From the NCBI RefSeq assembly GCF_900128905.1, contig NZ_FQTV01000006.1, forward strand, positions 165,061-229,060: a DNA stretch of 64,000 nucleotides, read 5' to 3'. Origin of the DNA: Bacteroides luti (GTDB lineage: Bacteria; Bacteroidota; Bacteroidia; Bacteroidales; Bacteroidaceae). The position numbers and the translations under genes are program-made. Shown here in pieces: positions 8,730-16,063 of this stretch; position 1 is the stretch's first letter, and each line of letters begins with the position of its first letter. A model generated the notes under the pieces. That model ran no database searches. It was given only the letters and a program-made list of their open reading frames with translations, and was not told the DNA's origin.

Positions 8730-9155
8730 ATGAATATGACTAACATGAAATATAATATAAATAATATGTATAGTTATTACCGTAATTTAGGGAACCATAT
8801 AAACTGTAAGCCTGCTATGATCTGCATGGATACGGTTCATCTTGTTAATGAAGGGATGCGAAAAGATTCGATTATAATCAATGAAATAAAACCAAATGCT
8901 ACTTTGTTTCAAGGGCACGATGTTAAAGTATATCCTCGTTCTGAGGATAATTCATTGCTGATTGAAATAACCGGAATGTCTAAAAATATAAAAGCTACTG
9001 TTTATCTATTTTCTTTAGAAGGAACTTTGTTGCAAATGAACAACGTTTCACAGACTAAAACTATTATTGATGTACCTTCTATGCCAAATGGCAGATATCT
9101 TATGAATATTCAAATAGGAAAGGATATTCTTACCTGGAAAATAACTAAGCAATAG
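8730..9155 (+). CDS. Small protein with sorting-domain-like C-terminus, no signal peptide seen
   Basis: About 141 residues from the ATG at 8730. The frame is open from a GTG at 8685, but that codon sits in the loop of a terminator hairpin, so an ATG at 8730, 8736 or 8745 is more likely. The last ~80 residues (VKVYPRSEDNSLLIEI ... VYLFSLEGTLL ... MPNGRYLMNIQIGKDILTWKI) look like a type A T9SS/Por sorting domain, which is normally found on exported proteins. However, no signal peptide is visible at any of the starts. It could be a remnant of a longer exported protein, or a relative of the preceding DUF3244-like gene with a lost leader. Function unknown. Confidence 0.5.
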   Translation: MNMTNMKYNINNMYSYYRNLGNHINCKPAMICMDTVHLVNEGMRKDSIIINEIKPNATLFQGHDVKVYPRSEDNSLLIEITGMSKNIKATVYLFSLEGTLLQMNNVSQTKTIIDVPSMPNGRYLMNIQIGKDILTWKITKQ

Positions 9156-9202
9156 TTATTTTATATAAAATGGGATTTAGGATGTATTTTGGATAATTTT
9201 TT

Positions 9203-9210
9203 TAAATTTG
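9203..9210 (+). promoter_or_regulatory. Predicted -7 element of the second TPR regulator
   Basis: TAAATTTG matches TAnnTTTG and ends 20 nt before the ATG at 9231. Position relative to the start is nearly the same as at the first TPR regulator. Confidence 0.45.
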
Positions 9211-9230
9211 CGGATTGTTTATTATGAAAT

Positions 9231-10877
9231 ATGATAATGAAACATCCAATCCTGTTTTTCTGTTTTTTGTTACTTTTGTTTAGTACGCTTTTCTCATGCC
9301 GTCCTAATCGCTCTTCCTATGATCTGTTGATGCGGGCTGAAACCCTTATTGATAAATATCCAGATAGTACTTTAATCTTATTACGCAAAGTTAATTCTGG
9401 TGCTTTGGATAAATCAGATAATGCACGATATTGTCTGCTTATGACAAAAGCGCTTTTTAAAAATTCTATTCCTATTGTTTCGGATTCACTTATTAGCATT
9501 GCATTAGATTATTATAATAATAGTGGAGATTCTCTTAAAAAAGCAGAGACTTACTTTTATTTTGGGCAAGTGAATGCTGATATGAAAAATTCGAAACTTG
9601 CAATGGAATCTTTATTAAAAGCGGCTGATTTTGCTTCTTATACTAGAAACTATAAATTATTATACCTCATATATTATTATTTGGGAGATCTCCATTTAAA
9701 TGAATTTTTGTATGGTCCAGCTATTAAAATGCACCAAAAGGCTCTTTCTTATTCTAAATTGTTGAATGATAGTTCATACATTACTCATGCTCTAAGGAAC
9801 CTTGCCATTTCGTATGCTGGTGATAATAAAAAGGATAGTGCTTTAATTAATTATTATTTAGCATTGAAGGTTATCCCTAAATCGGACACTGCAACTCTTA
9901 TAGCCTTATATAATGAAATGGGAGGTGTTTATGAAAATTTGGGTAACTATACGCTAGCTATTGAATCTGTAAATAAGGCTTTAGCATTAGATACTTCTAC
10001 TGAAGATCCTTGTTATAGTTATGTGACTAAAGCACATACTTATCTAAAAATGGAAAAATATGATTCTGCAATTTATTATTATAATAAAACAATATATAGT
10101 ACAAATTTGTATACCCGTGCATCCTGTTATAATGGACTAGCTGAAGCATATTATGCTAAAGGGAATTCCAAAAAGGCTTTTCTGCTAATGAATACTTTTA
10201 ATAAGTATAGAGATACAATAGAAAATCAAACTAAGACAGCTGCTGTTGTTGAAGTTCAGAATATATATCAGCATGGAAAAGCTAAGGAACAGATTCAAAG
10301 ATTACTCTTGGAGAAGAAAGAGCAAACGATCGCTTTTTACCATTGGGGACTTTTATCCTTTATTCTATTGCTTCTATTGTCTGGTTCCTTCTTTATTTAT
10401 AGAAGCCGAAATAAGAAAGAGTTATTAGAAAAAAGCAGGATGTTGCTGGAACAAGAAAATAAGTTGATTAGGATGAGAGAGAAAGAGTCTCAACTTAGAG
10501 AAGACTTTTTTAAGAAGCTTAATAAACTAAATAAAATACCTTCATTAGGGCTGAATAATGCCAAAAATAAAGAGTCGTTGTCTGATGATGTAGTAAGAAT
10601 CTCCCTAACAGACCGTGACTGGGATGAGCTTATAAGAAATATTGATGTGGCTTATGATCATTTTACCGATCGATTAAAAAGAGAATATCCTAATTTAACA
10701 CTCCAGGAAATTCATCTTTGCTGTTTAGTTAAAATTAAAGTTGCACGTAATGACTTAGCAAATATTTTTTGTATTACCCCTCAGAGTGTAAAAACAACTA
10801 AGTACAGAATTAAAAAAGAAAAAATGGGAATCCTTGATAGAGATATCTCCCTTGATCTTTTTCTGGAAAAGTTCTAA
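9231..10877 (+). CDS. TPR membrane-spanning transcriptional regulator (paralog 2)
   Basis: A 548-residue protein with the same layout as the one at 6373-8037: hydrophobic leader ending in a lipobox-like LFSC, TPR repeats (~30-330), one membrane helix (~372-390, WGLLSFILLLLLSGSFFIY), a basic/acidic coiled coil, and a C-terminal LuxR-like HTH (LQEIHLCCLVKIKVARNDLANIF, residues ~493-515). Long stretches align directly (LLRKVNSG/IFLNKITP, NARYCLLMTKA/EYARYCLLMTQA, YLIYYYLGDLHLNE/YLIYYYLGDLYLNE), showing tandem duplication. A second ATG at 9237 is an alternative start. Targets unknown. Confidence 0.82.
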   Translation: MIMKHPILFFCFLLLLFSTLFSCRPNRSSYDLLMRAETLIDKYPDSTLILLRKVNSGALDKSDNARYCLLMTKALFKNSIPIVSDSLISIALDYYNNSGDSLKKAETYFYFGQVNADMKNSKLAMESLLKAADFASYTRNYKLLYLIYYYLGDLHLNEFLYGPAIKMHQKALSYSKLLNDSSYITHALRNLAISYAGDNKKDSALINYYLALKVIPKSDTATLIALYNEMGGVYENLGNYTLAIESVNKALALDTSTEDPCYSYVTKAHTYLKMEKYDSAIYYYNKTIYSTNLYTRASCYNGLAEAYYAKGNSKKAFLLMNTFNKYRDTIENQTKTAAVVEVQNIYQHGKAKEQIQRLLLEKKEQTIAFYHWGLLSFILLLLLSGSFFIYRSRNKKELLEKSRMLLEQENKLIRMREKESQLREDFFKKLNKLNKIPSLGLNNAKNKESLSDDVVRISLTDRDWDELIRNIDVAYDHFTDRLKREYPNLTLQEIHLCCLVKIKVARNDLANIFCITPQSVKTTKYRIKKEKMGILDRDISLDLFLEKF

Positions 10878-11038
10878 ATATTACTTTATTGAGCATTGCT
10901 TAACTTCAATTGTTACCGTAAAAGCTATTGCTTTTTTGTTAATGTGCTCATTATTAGTAAATTGTAATTTTTATTTTGTTACCCTATTTTTTATCAATTT
11001 CTCATTTTATTCCCGAAATTTGTTTCGTACTTCAAAAT

Positions 11039-11147
11039 ATAGAACTCCCCGGGAATACTATAAATGAGCAATGGTTAGGGATTTTATAAAGTAGTGGTTG
11101 TTAAGCGAGCAATGAATTTCACTCTCCCGGGGTTCTATTTTTTTTTA
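11039..11147 (+). ncRNA. Candidate structured small RNA with terminal closing stem
   Basis: ATAGAAC..CCCGGGA (11039-11054) is complementary to TCCCGGG..GTTCTAT (11125-11138) apart from a two-base bulge, and the right arm runs into a tract of T (11138-11147). Inside the ~70-nt loop, TATAAA and TTTATA can pair again. The GC-rich stem stands out in this AT-rich background. It is oriented like a transcript with an intrinsic terminator on the plus strand. It could alternatively be the 3' end of the upstream regulator mRNA. Confidence 0.4.
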
Positions 11148-11262
11148 GATGTATAAATCTTTGATTGAATCTTACTACTGCATTAATACTAATCAGAGAT
11201 ATCAAGCTAAAACAGATCTTCGATTATTCTTTTTAAAGTCACTAGAATCTAATTTGTATTCT

Positions 11263-11334
11263 TGTACAAAAGAATTTTTTCTTCTGTACAAATGAATTAA
11301 TTGTTTTGTACAAGAGAATCTATTCTTTTGTACA
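11263..11334. repeat. TGTACA array B: four palindromes at 22-bp spacing
   Basis: TGTACA at 11263, 11285, 11307 and 11329, exactly 22 bp apart. Flanks are mostly ATTCTT on the left and AAGAAT on the right, so each unit is an imperfect palindrome of about 18-20 bp. The array lies ~90 bp upstream of a CTAG-rich element. Confidence 0.85.
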
Positions 11335-11425
11335 AGAATACTAAAAGATTATACCAATTAATTAAAAACAACTAGAAGAAAAGAAACTTCGCCATGGCTT
11401 AGATAAAAAGTTAGAGTTGTGAATT

Positions 11426-11536
11426 AGCGCTAAATCGCTAGATCACCGCTAGATTAAATTAAATTGATCTAGCACCATTTTTGCATTTATTATCAGATAG
11501 TTATATGCCTACTGCTAGATTGCTAGATCAATTTGC
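11426..11536 (+). repeat. CTAG-rich element, copy D
   Basis: A 51-nt left block with repeated GCTAGAT, a 35-nt centre, and a 25-nt right block CTGCTAGATTGCTAGATCAA followed by TTTGC. It matches the reverse complement of 41764-41874: 42 of 51 left-block bases are identical, the first 22 bases of the right block are identical, and the centres have equal length but no obvious similarity. TTGATCTAGC (11464-11473) and GCTAGATCAA (11522-11531) are inverted repeats around the centre. Confidence 0.85.
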
Positions 11537-11698
11537 AAAAAAAGTTTTTTGAGGAGACTTATTTTTAAAATAACCAGGATTCTTGAAAGTAAGTTTTATG
11601 TTTAGAAGGTCTATTTTATTCTCACATGGTAATTGAACAAGAGCGTCTTTTATCTGTTTTTTAGTTTATTTATTGTGCTGATATGCAGATTTAATTTG

Positions 11699-11706
11699 TA
11701 TTTTTG
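11699..11706 (+). promoter_or_regulatory. Predicted -7 element of the ferritin-VIT1 gene
   Basis: TATTTTTG matches TAnnTTTG 29 nt before the ATG at 11736. A TTG at 11673-11675 is a possible -33 box, slightly too far. Confidence 0.5.
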
Positions 11707-11735
11707 TTTATACTATAAAACTTAACTCGTATACA

Positions 11736-12608
11736 ATGGATATTGATGGAAAAATAAAAAAAGAGTTTATTCGTTTTCAACGAAATGAAATAACTGAGAG
11801 CCTGGTTTATTCCCGTCTGGCTTCTATTGAAAAAGATAGTTCAAACAAGGAAATTCTTTTGAATATAGCTGCAGATGAGGTTGCTCACGGAAAAGTCTTT
11901 CAGAAATATACAAAAGAAAGTCCAATCCCTAACAGATGGAAGATATTCAAATACTATTGGTTAGCTCGTTTCTTTGGATTAACATTTGCTTTAAAATTGA
12001 TGGAGTCTAGTGAATCAAATGCTCACAAAAACTATGACCGGTATGCAAGCTTTCCGGAATTACTTCGTCTAGGTCGTGAGGAAGAAGAGCATGAAAAGAA
12101 ACTTATTGGTCTTATCAATGAAGAACGGCTGGAATATATGGGCTCGGTTGTACTTGGATTAAATGATGCCTTGGTAGAGTTTACTGGTGCTTTAGCCGGA
12201 TTTACTCTTGCTTTAAGTGATTCAAAGCTTATAGCCTTAACCGGAAGTATTACGGGTATTGCTGCCGCTCTTTCTATGGCTTCATCAGAATATCTTTCTA
12301 CAAAATCAGAAGATAGCAATGACAAGCATCCTGTTAAGGCTGCTATCTATACAGGCTTTGCATATGTTGTTACAGTAGTTGCTTTGGTTCTACCTTTTAT
12401 TATATGTTCCAATGTTTTAGTTGCACTTGGAATTATGCTTGTTGCTGCATTAATTATAATTGCTATATTTAATTATTATTATTCTGTAGCCAAAAGTGAA
12501 AGCTTTAAAAAGCGATTTATGGAAATGGCGATATTGAGTTTTGGGGTTGCAACAATTAGTTTCTTAATTGGCTATTTATTGAAAAAGTTTACAGGCATTG
12601 AAGTTTAA
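11736..12608 (+). CDS. Ferritin-like/VIT1-CCC1 fusion, probable membrane iron or manganese transporter
   Basis: A 290-residue two-domain protein. The N-terminal ~130 residues form a rubrerythrin-type ferritin-like helical domain with candidate diiron ligands in RNEITE (~16-21), DEVAHGKVF (~47-55) and REEEEHEKK (~112-120). The C-terminal half is a VIT1/CCC1-type membrane domain with LGLNDALVEFTGALAGFTLAL (~139-159), a conserved ASSEYLSTKSE segment (~177-187) and several hydrophobic helices. Fusions of this type (MbfA-like) export iron and protect against peroxide in other bacteria; metal and direction here are inferred. It is monocistronic with its own promoter. Confidence 0.85.
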   Translation: MDIDGKIKKEFIRFQRNEITESLVYSRLASIEKDSSNKEILLNIAADEVAHGKVFQKYTKESPIPNRWKIFKYYWLARFFGLTFALKLMESSESNAHKNYDRYASFPELLRLGREEEEHEKKLIGLINEERLEYMGSVVLGLNDALVEFTGALAGFTLALSDSKLIALTGSITGIAAALSMASSEYLSTKSEDSNDKHPVKAAIYTGFAYVVTVVALVLPFIICSNVLVALGIMLVAALIIIAIFNYYYSVAKSESFKKRFMEMAILSFGVATISFLIGYLLKKFTGIEV

Positions 12609-12697
12609 TCGTCTTAAATGCCTTTTTTATTCTTTTTAATGTTAAAGTATGCAACTTTAGTGCCTTGATTGATTAATTTATATCCTATTTTGTAATG

Positions 12698-12724
12698 TTG
12701 ATATTGCAATTATGTGTAATTTTG
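12698..12724 (+). promoter_or_regulatory. Predicted promoter of pta-hbd-ackA
   Basis: A -33-like TTG at 12698-12700 and -7 TAATTTTG at 12717-12724, about 55 nt before the pta start. Confidence 0.5.
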
Positions 12725-12778
12725 CAGAGTGAAAGTCAATTACTTCGATATCAGAACATATAAATATATTATTCAATC

Positions 12779-13789
12779 ATGGATTTAATTAATGAAATTA
12801 TTGCGCGGGCGAAAGCTGATCGTCAGCGTATTGTTCTTCCGGAAGGAACAGAAGAACGCACTTTGAAAGCTGCTGATCAGGTTTTGGCTGATGGGGTAGC
12901 AGACATTATTCTTATTGGTAACCCAGAAGAAATTAATGGTCTGGCTGCTCAATGGGGTCTTAAGAACATTGACAAAGCAACAATTATTGATCCGGCAAGT
13001 CATTCAAAGAAAGAGCAATATGCAGAATTGCTTTGCGAACTTCGTAAGAAGAAAGGAATGACAATTGAAGAGGCTCGTAAGTTGGTTCTTGATCCATTGT
13101 ATTTGGGATGCCTTATTATTAAGAATGGTGATGCAGACGGTCAGTTGGCTGGTGCTCAGAATACAACTGGTAATGTACTTCGTCCTGCTTTGCAGATTAT
13201 TAAGACAGCTCCTGGTATCAGTGTAGTTTCTGGTGGCATGTTGTTGATTACTAAAGCTAAAGAATACGGTAAAGATGGTCTTTTAGTGATTGCCGATGTT
13301 GCTGTTTTACCAAATCCAACAGCTGAAGAACTTGCACAAATTGCGGTAGCTACAGGCAGAACTGCTCGTGTGCTTGCAAACGTAGAACCAAAAGTTGCAA
13401 TGTTGAGCTTCTCAACTAAAGGAAGTGCAAAACATGAAATGGTTGATAAAGTTGCTGAAGCTACTCGTTTAGCAAAAGAATTAGATCCAGAAATGCAAAT
13501 TGATGGTGAACTTCAGGCCGATGCAGCTCTAGTACCTTCTGTAGGTAGTAGCAAAGCTCCGGGAAGTGCAATTGCAGGACAAGCTAATACATTAGTTTTC
13601 CCATCTCTTGAAGTTGGAAATATTGCTTATAAACTTGTTCAACGTTTAGGTGGTGCAGAAGCCGTAGGTCCAGTTCTTCAGGGTATGGCTGCTCCGGTAA
13701 ACGACCTTTCTCGTGGTTGCTCAGTTCAGGATATTTATAGAATGATTGCGATTACTGCTAACCAAGCTATTGGAGCAAAGAAAAAATAA
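12779..13789 (+). CDS. pta: Phosphate acetyltransferase
   Basis: Converts acetyl-CoA and phosphate to acetyl phosphate, the first step of ATP-yielding acetate formation. The 336-residue protein is the short, class I form without the N-terminal P-loop domain. Family motifs include RIVLPEGTEERTLKAA (residues ~18-33), LYLGCLIIKNGDADGQLAGA (~107-126), and the C-terminal GSAIAGQANTLVFPSLEVGNI with GGAEAVGPVLQGM (residues ~262-305). It begins an operon with hbd (12-nt gap) and ackA. Confidence 0.96.
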   Translation: MDLINEIIARAKADRQRIVLPEGTEERTLKAADQVLADGVADIILIGNPEEINGLAAQWGLKNIDKATIIDPASHSKKEQYAELLCELRKKKGMTIEEARKLVLDPLYLGCLIIKNGDADGQLAGAQNTTGNVLRPALQIIKTAPGISVVSGGMLLITKAKEYGKDGLLVIADVAVLPNPTAEELAQIAVATGRTARVLANVEPKVAMLSFSTKGSAKHEMVDKVAEATRLAKELDPEMQIDGELQADAALVPSVGSSKAPGSAIAGQANTLVFPSLEVGNIAYKLVQRLGGAEAVGPVLQGMAAPVNDLSRGCSVQDIYRMIAITANQAIGAKKK

Positions 13790-13801
13790 AAGAATTCAGT
13801 T

Positions 13802-14767
13802 ATGGCAGAAATGATAAAAGAACCAATTGAGAGCTATGGACTAAGTTCCAAAGATCGTAAGAAAACGTTGTTTTCAAAGATTGGTATTGTAGGATGTGGA
13901 AAAGAAGGCTCTAAAATAGCTACTATAGCTGCTACTGCAGGTATTGAAGTTGTATTCCTGGAAGTAAACGATGATAAGATTCAAAAGGCATTTGACAGAA
14001 TTGCCGGCGAACTTGATATGCGTATTGCTACATGGGGACTTACTCAGTCTGAAAAGAAATCTATTCTTGGACGTGTTAAGAGCTCATTGACTTTTGATGC
14101 GTTCAAAGGTTGTGATTTCGTGATAGAAGCAGTACGCTATGATGAAAATGGCGAAAGAAGCCTTAATCACCGTAAGGAGATCTTTAAAAATCTGGAAGCA
14201 GTACTAAGTGAAGATGCTATTATAGCATCGAATGCTTCTTCTGTGGTTATCACAGAATTGGCCTCTGAACTTGAACATAAAGAGCGTTGTGTATGTTTAC
14301 ATTTTGTTATGATGCAGCCACAGAGCCGTGTTATGGAAATAGTTCGCGGACTTTATACTTCGGATGATTGTTATAATAAGGTATGCCAGTTTGCAAAACT
14401 GATTAGCTATGATTATGTAACAGTTGAAGAATCTGCAGGATTAGTTTGCAACCGATTATTCTTCATATTGTTGAATGAAGCTTGCGCTATTCTTCAGGAA
14501 GGTTTAACAACTCCTATTGAGATTGATTCAATCATTAAGTTTGGTTTGGGACAAAGACAAGGTGTATTTTGCATGGCCGACCAAATGGGGATTGAGAAAA
14601 TAGTTCCTCAGATGGAAGATCTTTACAAAGAATTTGGTTCTTTGAAATATAAACCATCTCCATTATTGCTTCGATTAAATCGTGCTAAACGCTGGGGAGT
14701 AAGTACAGGCATGGGTTTCTATGCTTACGACCAAGAAGGGAACCGTATTATTAGTGAGAACGAGTAA
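13802..14767 (+). CDS. 3-hydroxyacyl-CoA dehydrogenase family protein
   Basis: A 321-residue NAD-dependent dehydrogenase of the 3-hydroxybutyryl-CoA dehydrogenase type. The N-terminal Rossmann motif is IGIVGCGKEGSKIATIAA (~27-44). The substrate-side motif ASNASSVVITELASE (~142-156) and the catalytic histidine in CLHFVMMQPQSRVMEIVRG (~163-181) are present, but the usual N-P after the histidine region is changed. The C-terminal 3HCDH domain has AGLVCNRLFFILLNEA (~208-223). It lies between pta and ackA with 11-12 nt gaps, suggesting a link between acyl-CoA reduction and acetate formation. The native substrate is not established. Confidence 0.82.
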   Translation: MAEMIKEPIESYGLSSKDRKKTLFSKIGIVGCGKEGSKIATIAATAGIEVVFLEVNDDKIQKAFDRIAGELDMRIATWGLTQSEKKSILGRVKSSLTFDAFKGCDFVIEAVRYDENGERSLNHRKEIFKNLEAVLSEDAIIASNASSVVITELASELEHKERCVCLHFVMMQPQSRVMEIVRGLYTSDDCYNKVCQFAKLISYDYVTVEESAGLVCNRLFFILLNEACAILQEGLTTPIEIDSIIKFGLGQRQGVFCMADQMGIEKIVPQMEDLYKEFGSLKYKPSPLLLRLNRAKRWGVSTGMGFYAYDQEGNRIISENE

Positions 14768-14778
14768 AAGTAAAAACT

Positions 14779-15981
14779 ATGAAGATATTAGTACTCAACT
14801 GCGGTAGTTCATCCATCAAGTATAAGTTGTTCAATATGGACACTAAAGAAGTGATGGCGCAGGGTGGAATAGAAAAAATTGGATTAAAAGGTTCCTTCCT
14901 TAAACTTACCCTTCCTAATGGAGATAAGGTTATGTTAGAAGGAGAAATATTGGAACATACAGCAGGTATTGAATATATTCTCGGCGTTTTAGTCAGTGAA
15001 AAATATGGTTGTATCAAGTCATTGGATGAGATCAATGCCGTAGGTCACAGAGTAGTTCACGGAGGTGAAAAGTTTAATAAATCAGTTTTAATTACTGATC
15101 AGGTTATTGAAAAGATTGTAGAGTGTATAGATATTGCTCCACTTCACAATCCACCTAACTTGAAAGGTATCCGTGCTGTTTCGGAATTAATGCCAAATGC
15201 ACCTCAGATTGCTGTCTTTGATACAGCTTTCCACCAGACTATGCCAGATTATGCTTATATGTATGGTATTCCTTATCAGCTTTATAAGAAATATGGTATC
15301 CGTCGTTATGGTTTCCATGGAACTAGTCACCGTTATGTTTCAAAACGTGTATGTGACTTCCTTGGTATTTCTCAGGAAGGACAACGTATCATTACTTGTC
15401 ACATAGGTAACGGTGGATCTGTAGCTGCTATTAAAGATGGTAAATCTATGGATACTTCTATGGGATTTACTCCTGTAGAAGGTTTATTGATGGGAACTCG
15501 TGCCGGAGATATTGATGCCGGAGTTGTTTCTTATATCATGGACAAAGAGATGATTGGTACTTCTTCTATTTCAACCTTACTTAACAAACATAGTGGTGTT
15601 TTAGGAGTGTCAGGAATTTCTAGTGATATGCGCGAGCTAGAGGCTGCTTATGAAGCAGGCAATGAACGTGCAATTCTAGCTGAAGAGATGTATTTTTACC
15701 GCATTAAGAAGTACATTGGTGCTTATGCAGCTGCTTTAGGTGGTGTTGACATCATTGTATTTACAGGTGGTGTTGGTGAAAATCAGGCATCATGTCGTTC
15801 AGGTGCTTGCCGTGGACTTGAATTTATGGGAATTTCTTTGAATGAAGAATTAAACAATAAAGTTCGTGGTGAAGAAGTGATTATCAGCAAACCTGATTCA
15901 AAAGTGAAGGTTCTTATAATTCCTACTGATGAAGAGTTTATGATTGCTTCAGATACTATGGAAATTTTGAAAGGCGAATAG
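14779..15981 (+). CDS. ackA: Acetate kinase
   Basis: Transfers phosphate from acetyl phosphate to ADP, yielding ATP and acetate. The 400-residue protein has the family N-terminus MKILVLNCGSSSIKYKLF, the FDTAFHQTMP motif (~148-157), YGIRRYGFHGTSHRYV (~171-186, catalytic His/Arg region), HIGNGGSVAAIKDGKS (~210-225) and FTGGVGEN (~329-336). Normal length. It is the last gene of pta-hbd-ackA and is followed by a strong terminator. Confidence 0.97.
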   Translation: MKILVLNCGSSSIKYKLFNMDTKEVMAQGGIEKIGLKGSFLKLTLPNGDKVMLEGEILEHTAGIEYILGVLVSEKYGCIKSLDEINAVGHRVVHGGEKFNKSVLITDQVIEKIVECIDIAPLHNPPNLKGIRAVSELMPNAPQIAVFDTAFHQTMPDYAYMYGIPYQLYKKYGIRRYGFHGTSHRYVSKRVCDFLGISQEGQRIITCHIGNGGSVAAIKDGKSMDTSMGFTPVEGLLMGTRAGDIDAGVVSYIMDKEMIGTSSISTLLNKHSGVLGVSGISSDMRELEAAYEAGNERAILAEEMYFYRIKKYIGAYAAALGGVDIIVFTGGVGENQASCRSGACRGLEFMGISLNEELNNKVRGEEVIISKPDSKVKVLIIPTDEEFMIASDTMEILKGE

Positions 15982-16004
15982 TAATAAGTGCTCTAGATAT
16001 AAAA

Positions 16005-16044
16005 GAAAAGAGGTATAGTCTTTAATGAACTATACCTCTTTTTC
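16005..16044. terminator. Intrinsic terminator between ackA and the convergent ROK gene
   Basis: AGAGGTATAGT (left) and ACTATACCTCT (right) form a perfect stem around a ~9-nt loop, flanked by A-rich sequence to the left and T-rich to the right, so it can serve both converging genes. Confidence 0.88.
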
Positions 16045-16063
16045 TATGAAAGATAATTCTTTA

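Larger units (their letters stand above)
10878..11735. other. 858-bp gene-free region with candidate RNA and two repeat families
   Basis: No convincing protein-coding frame is present. In order it holds a long-range inverted repeat ending in a T-run (11039-11147), a TGTACA array with 22-bp spacing (11263-11334), a CTAG-rich element of about 111 bp (11426-11536), and a promoter at 11699-11706. The remaining sequence is AT-rich without recognisable content. Confidence 0.7.

Noticed and set aside
11263..11334. CRISPR array
   Set aside because: The period is only 22 bp, the repeats are palindromic and there are no spacers of protospacer length or cas genes.
11426..11536. Insertion-sequence end or MITE
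   Set aside because: I see no target-site duplication, and the left and right ends are not simple terminal inverted repeats of each other. Not excluded, but not supported.
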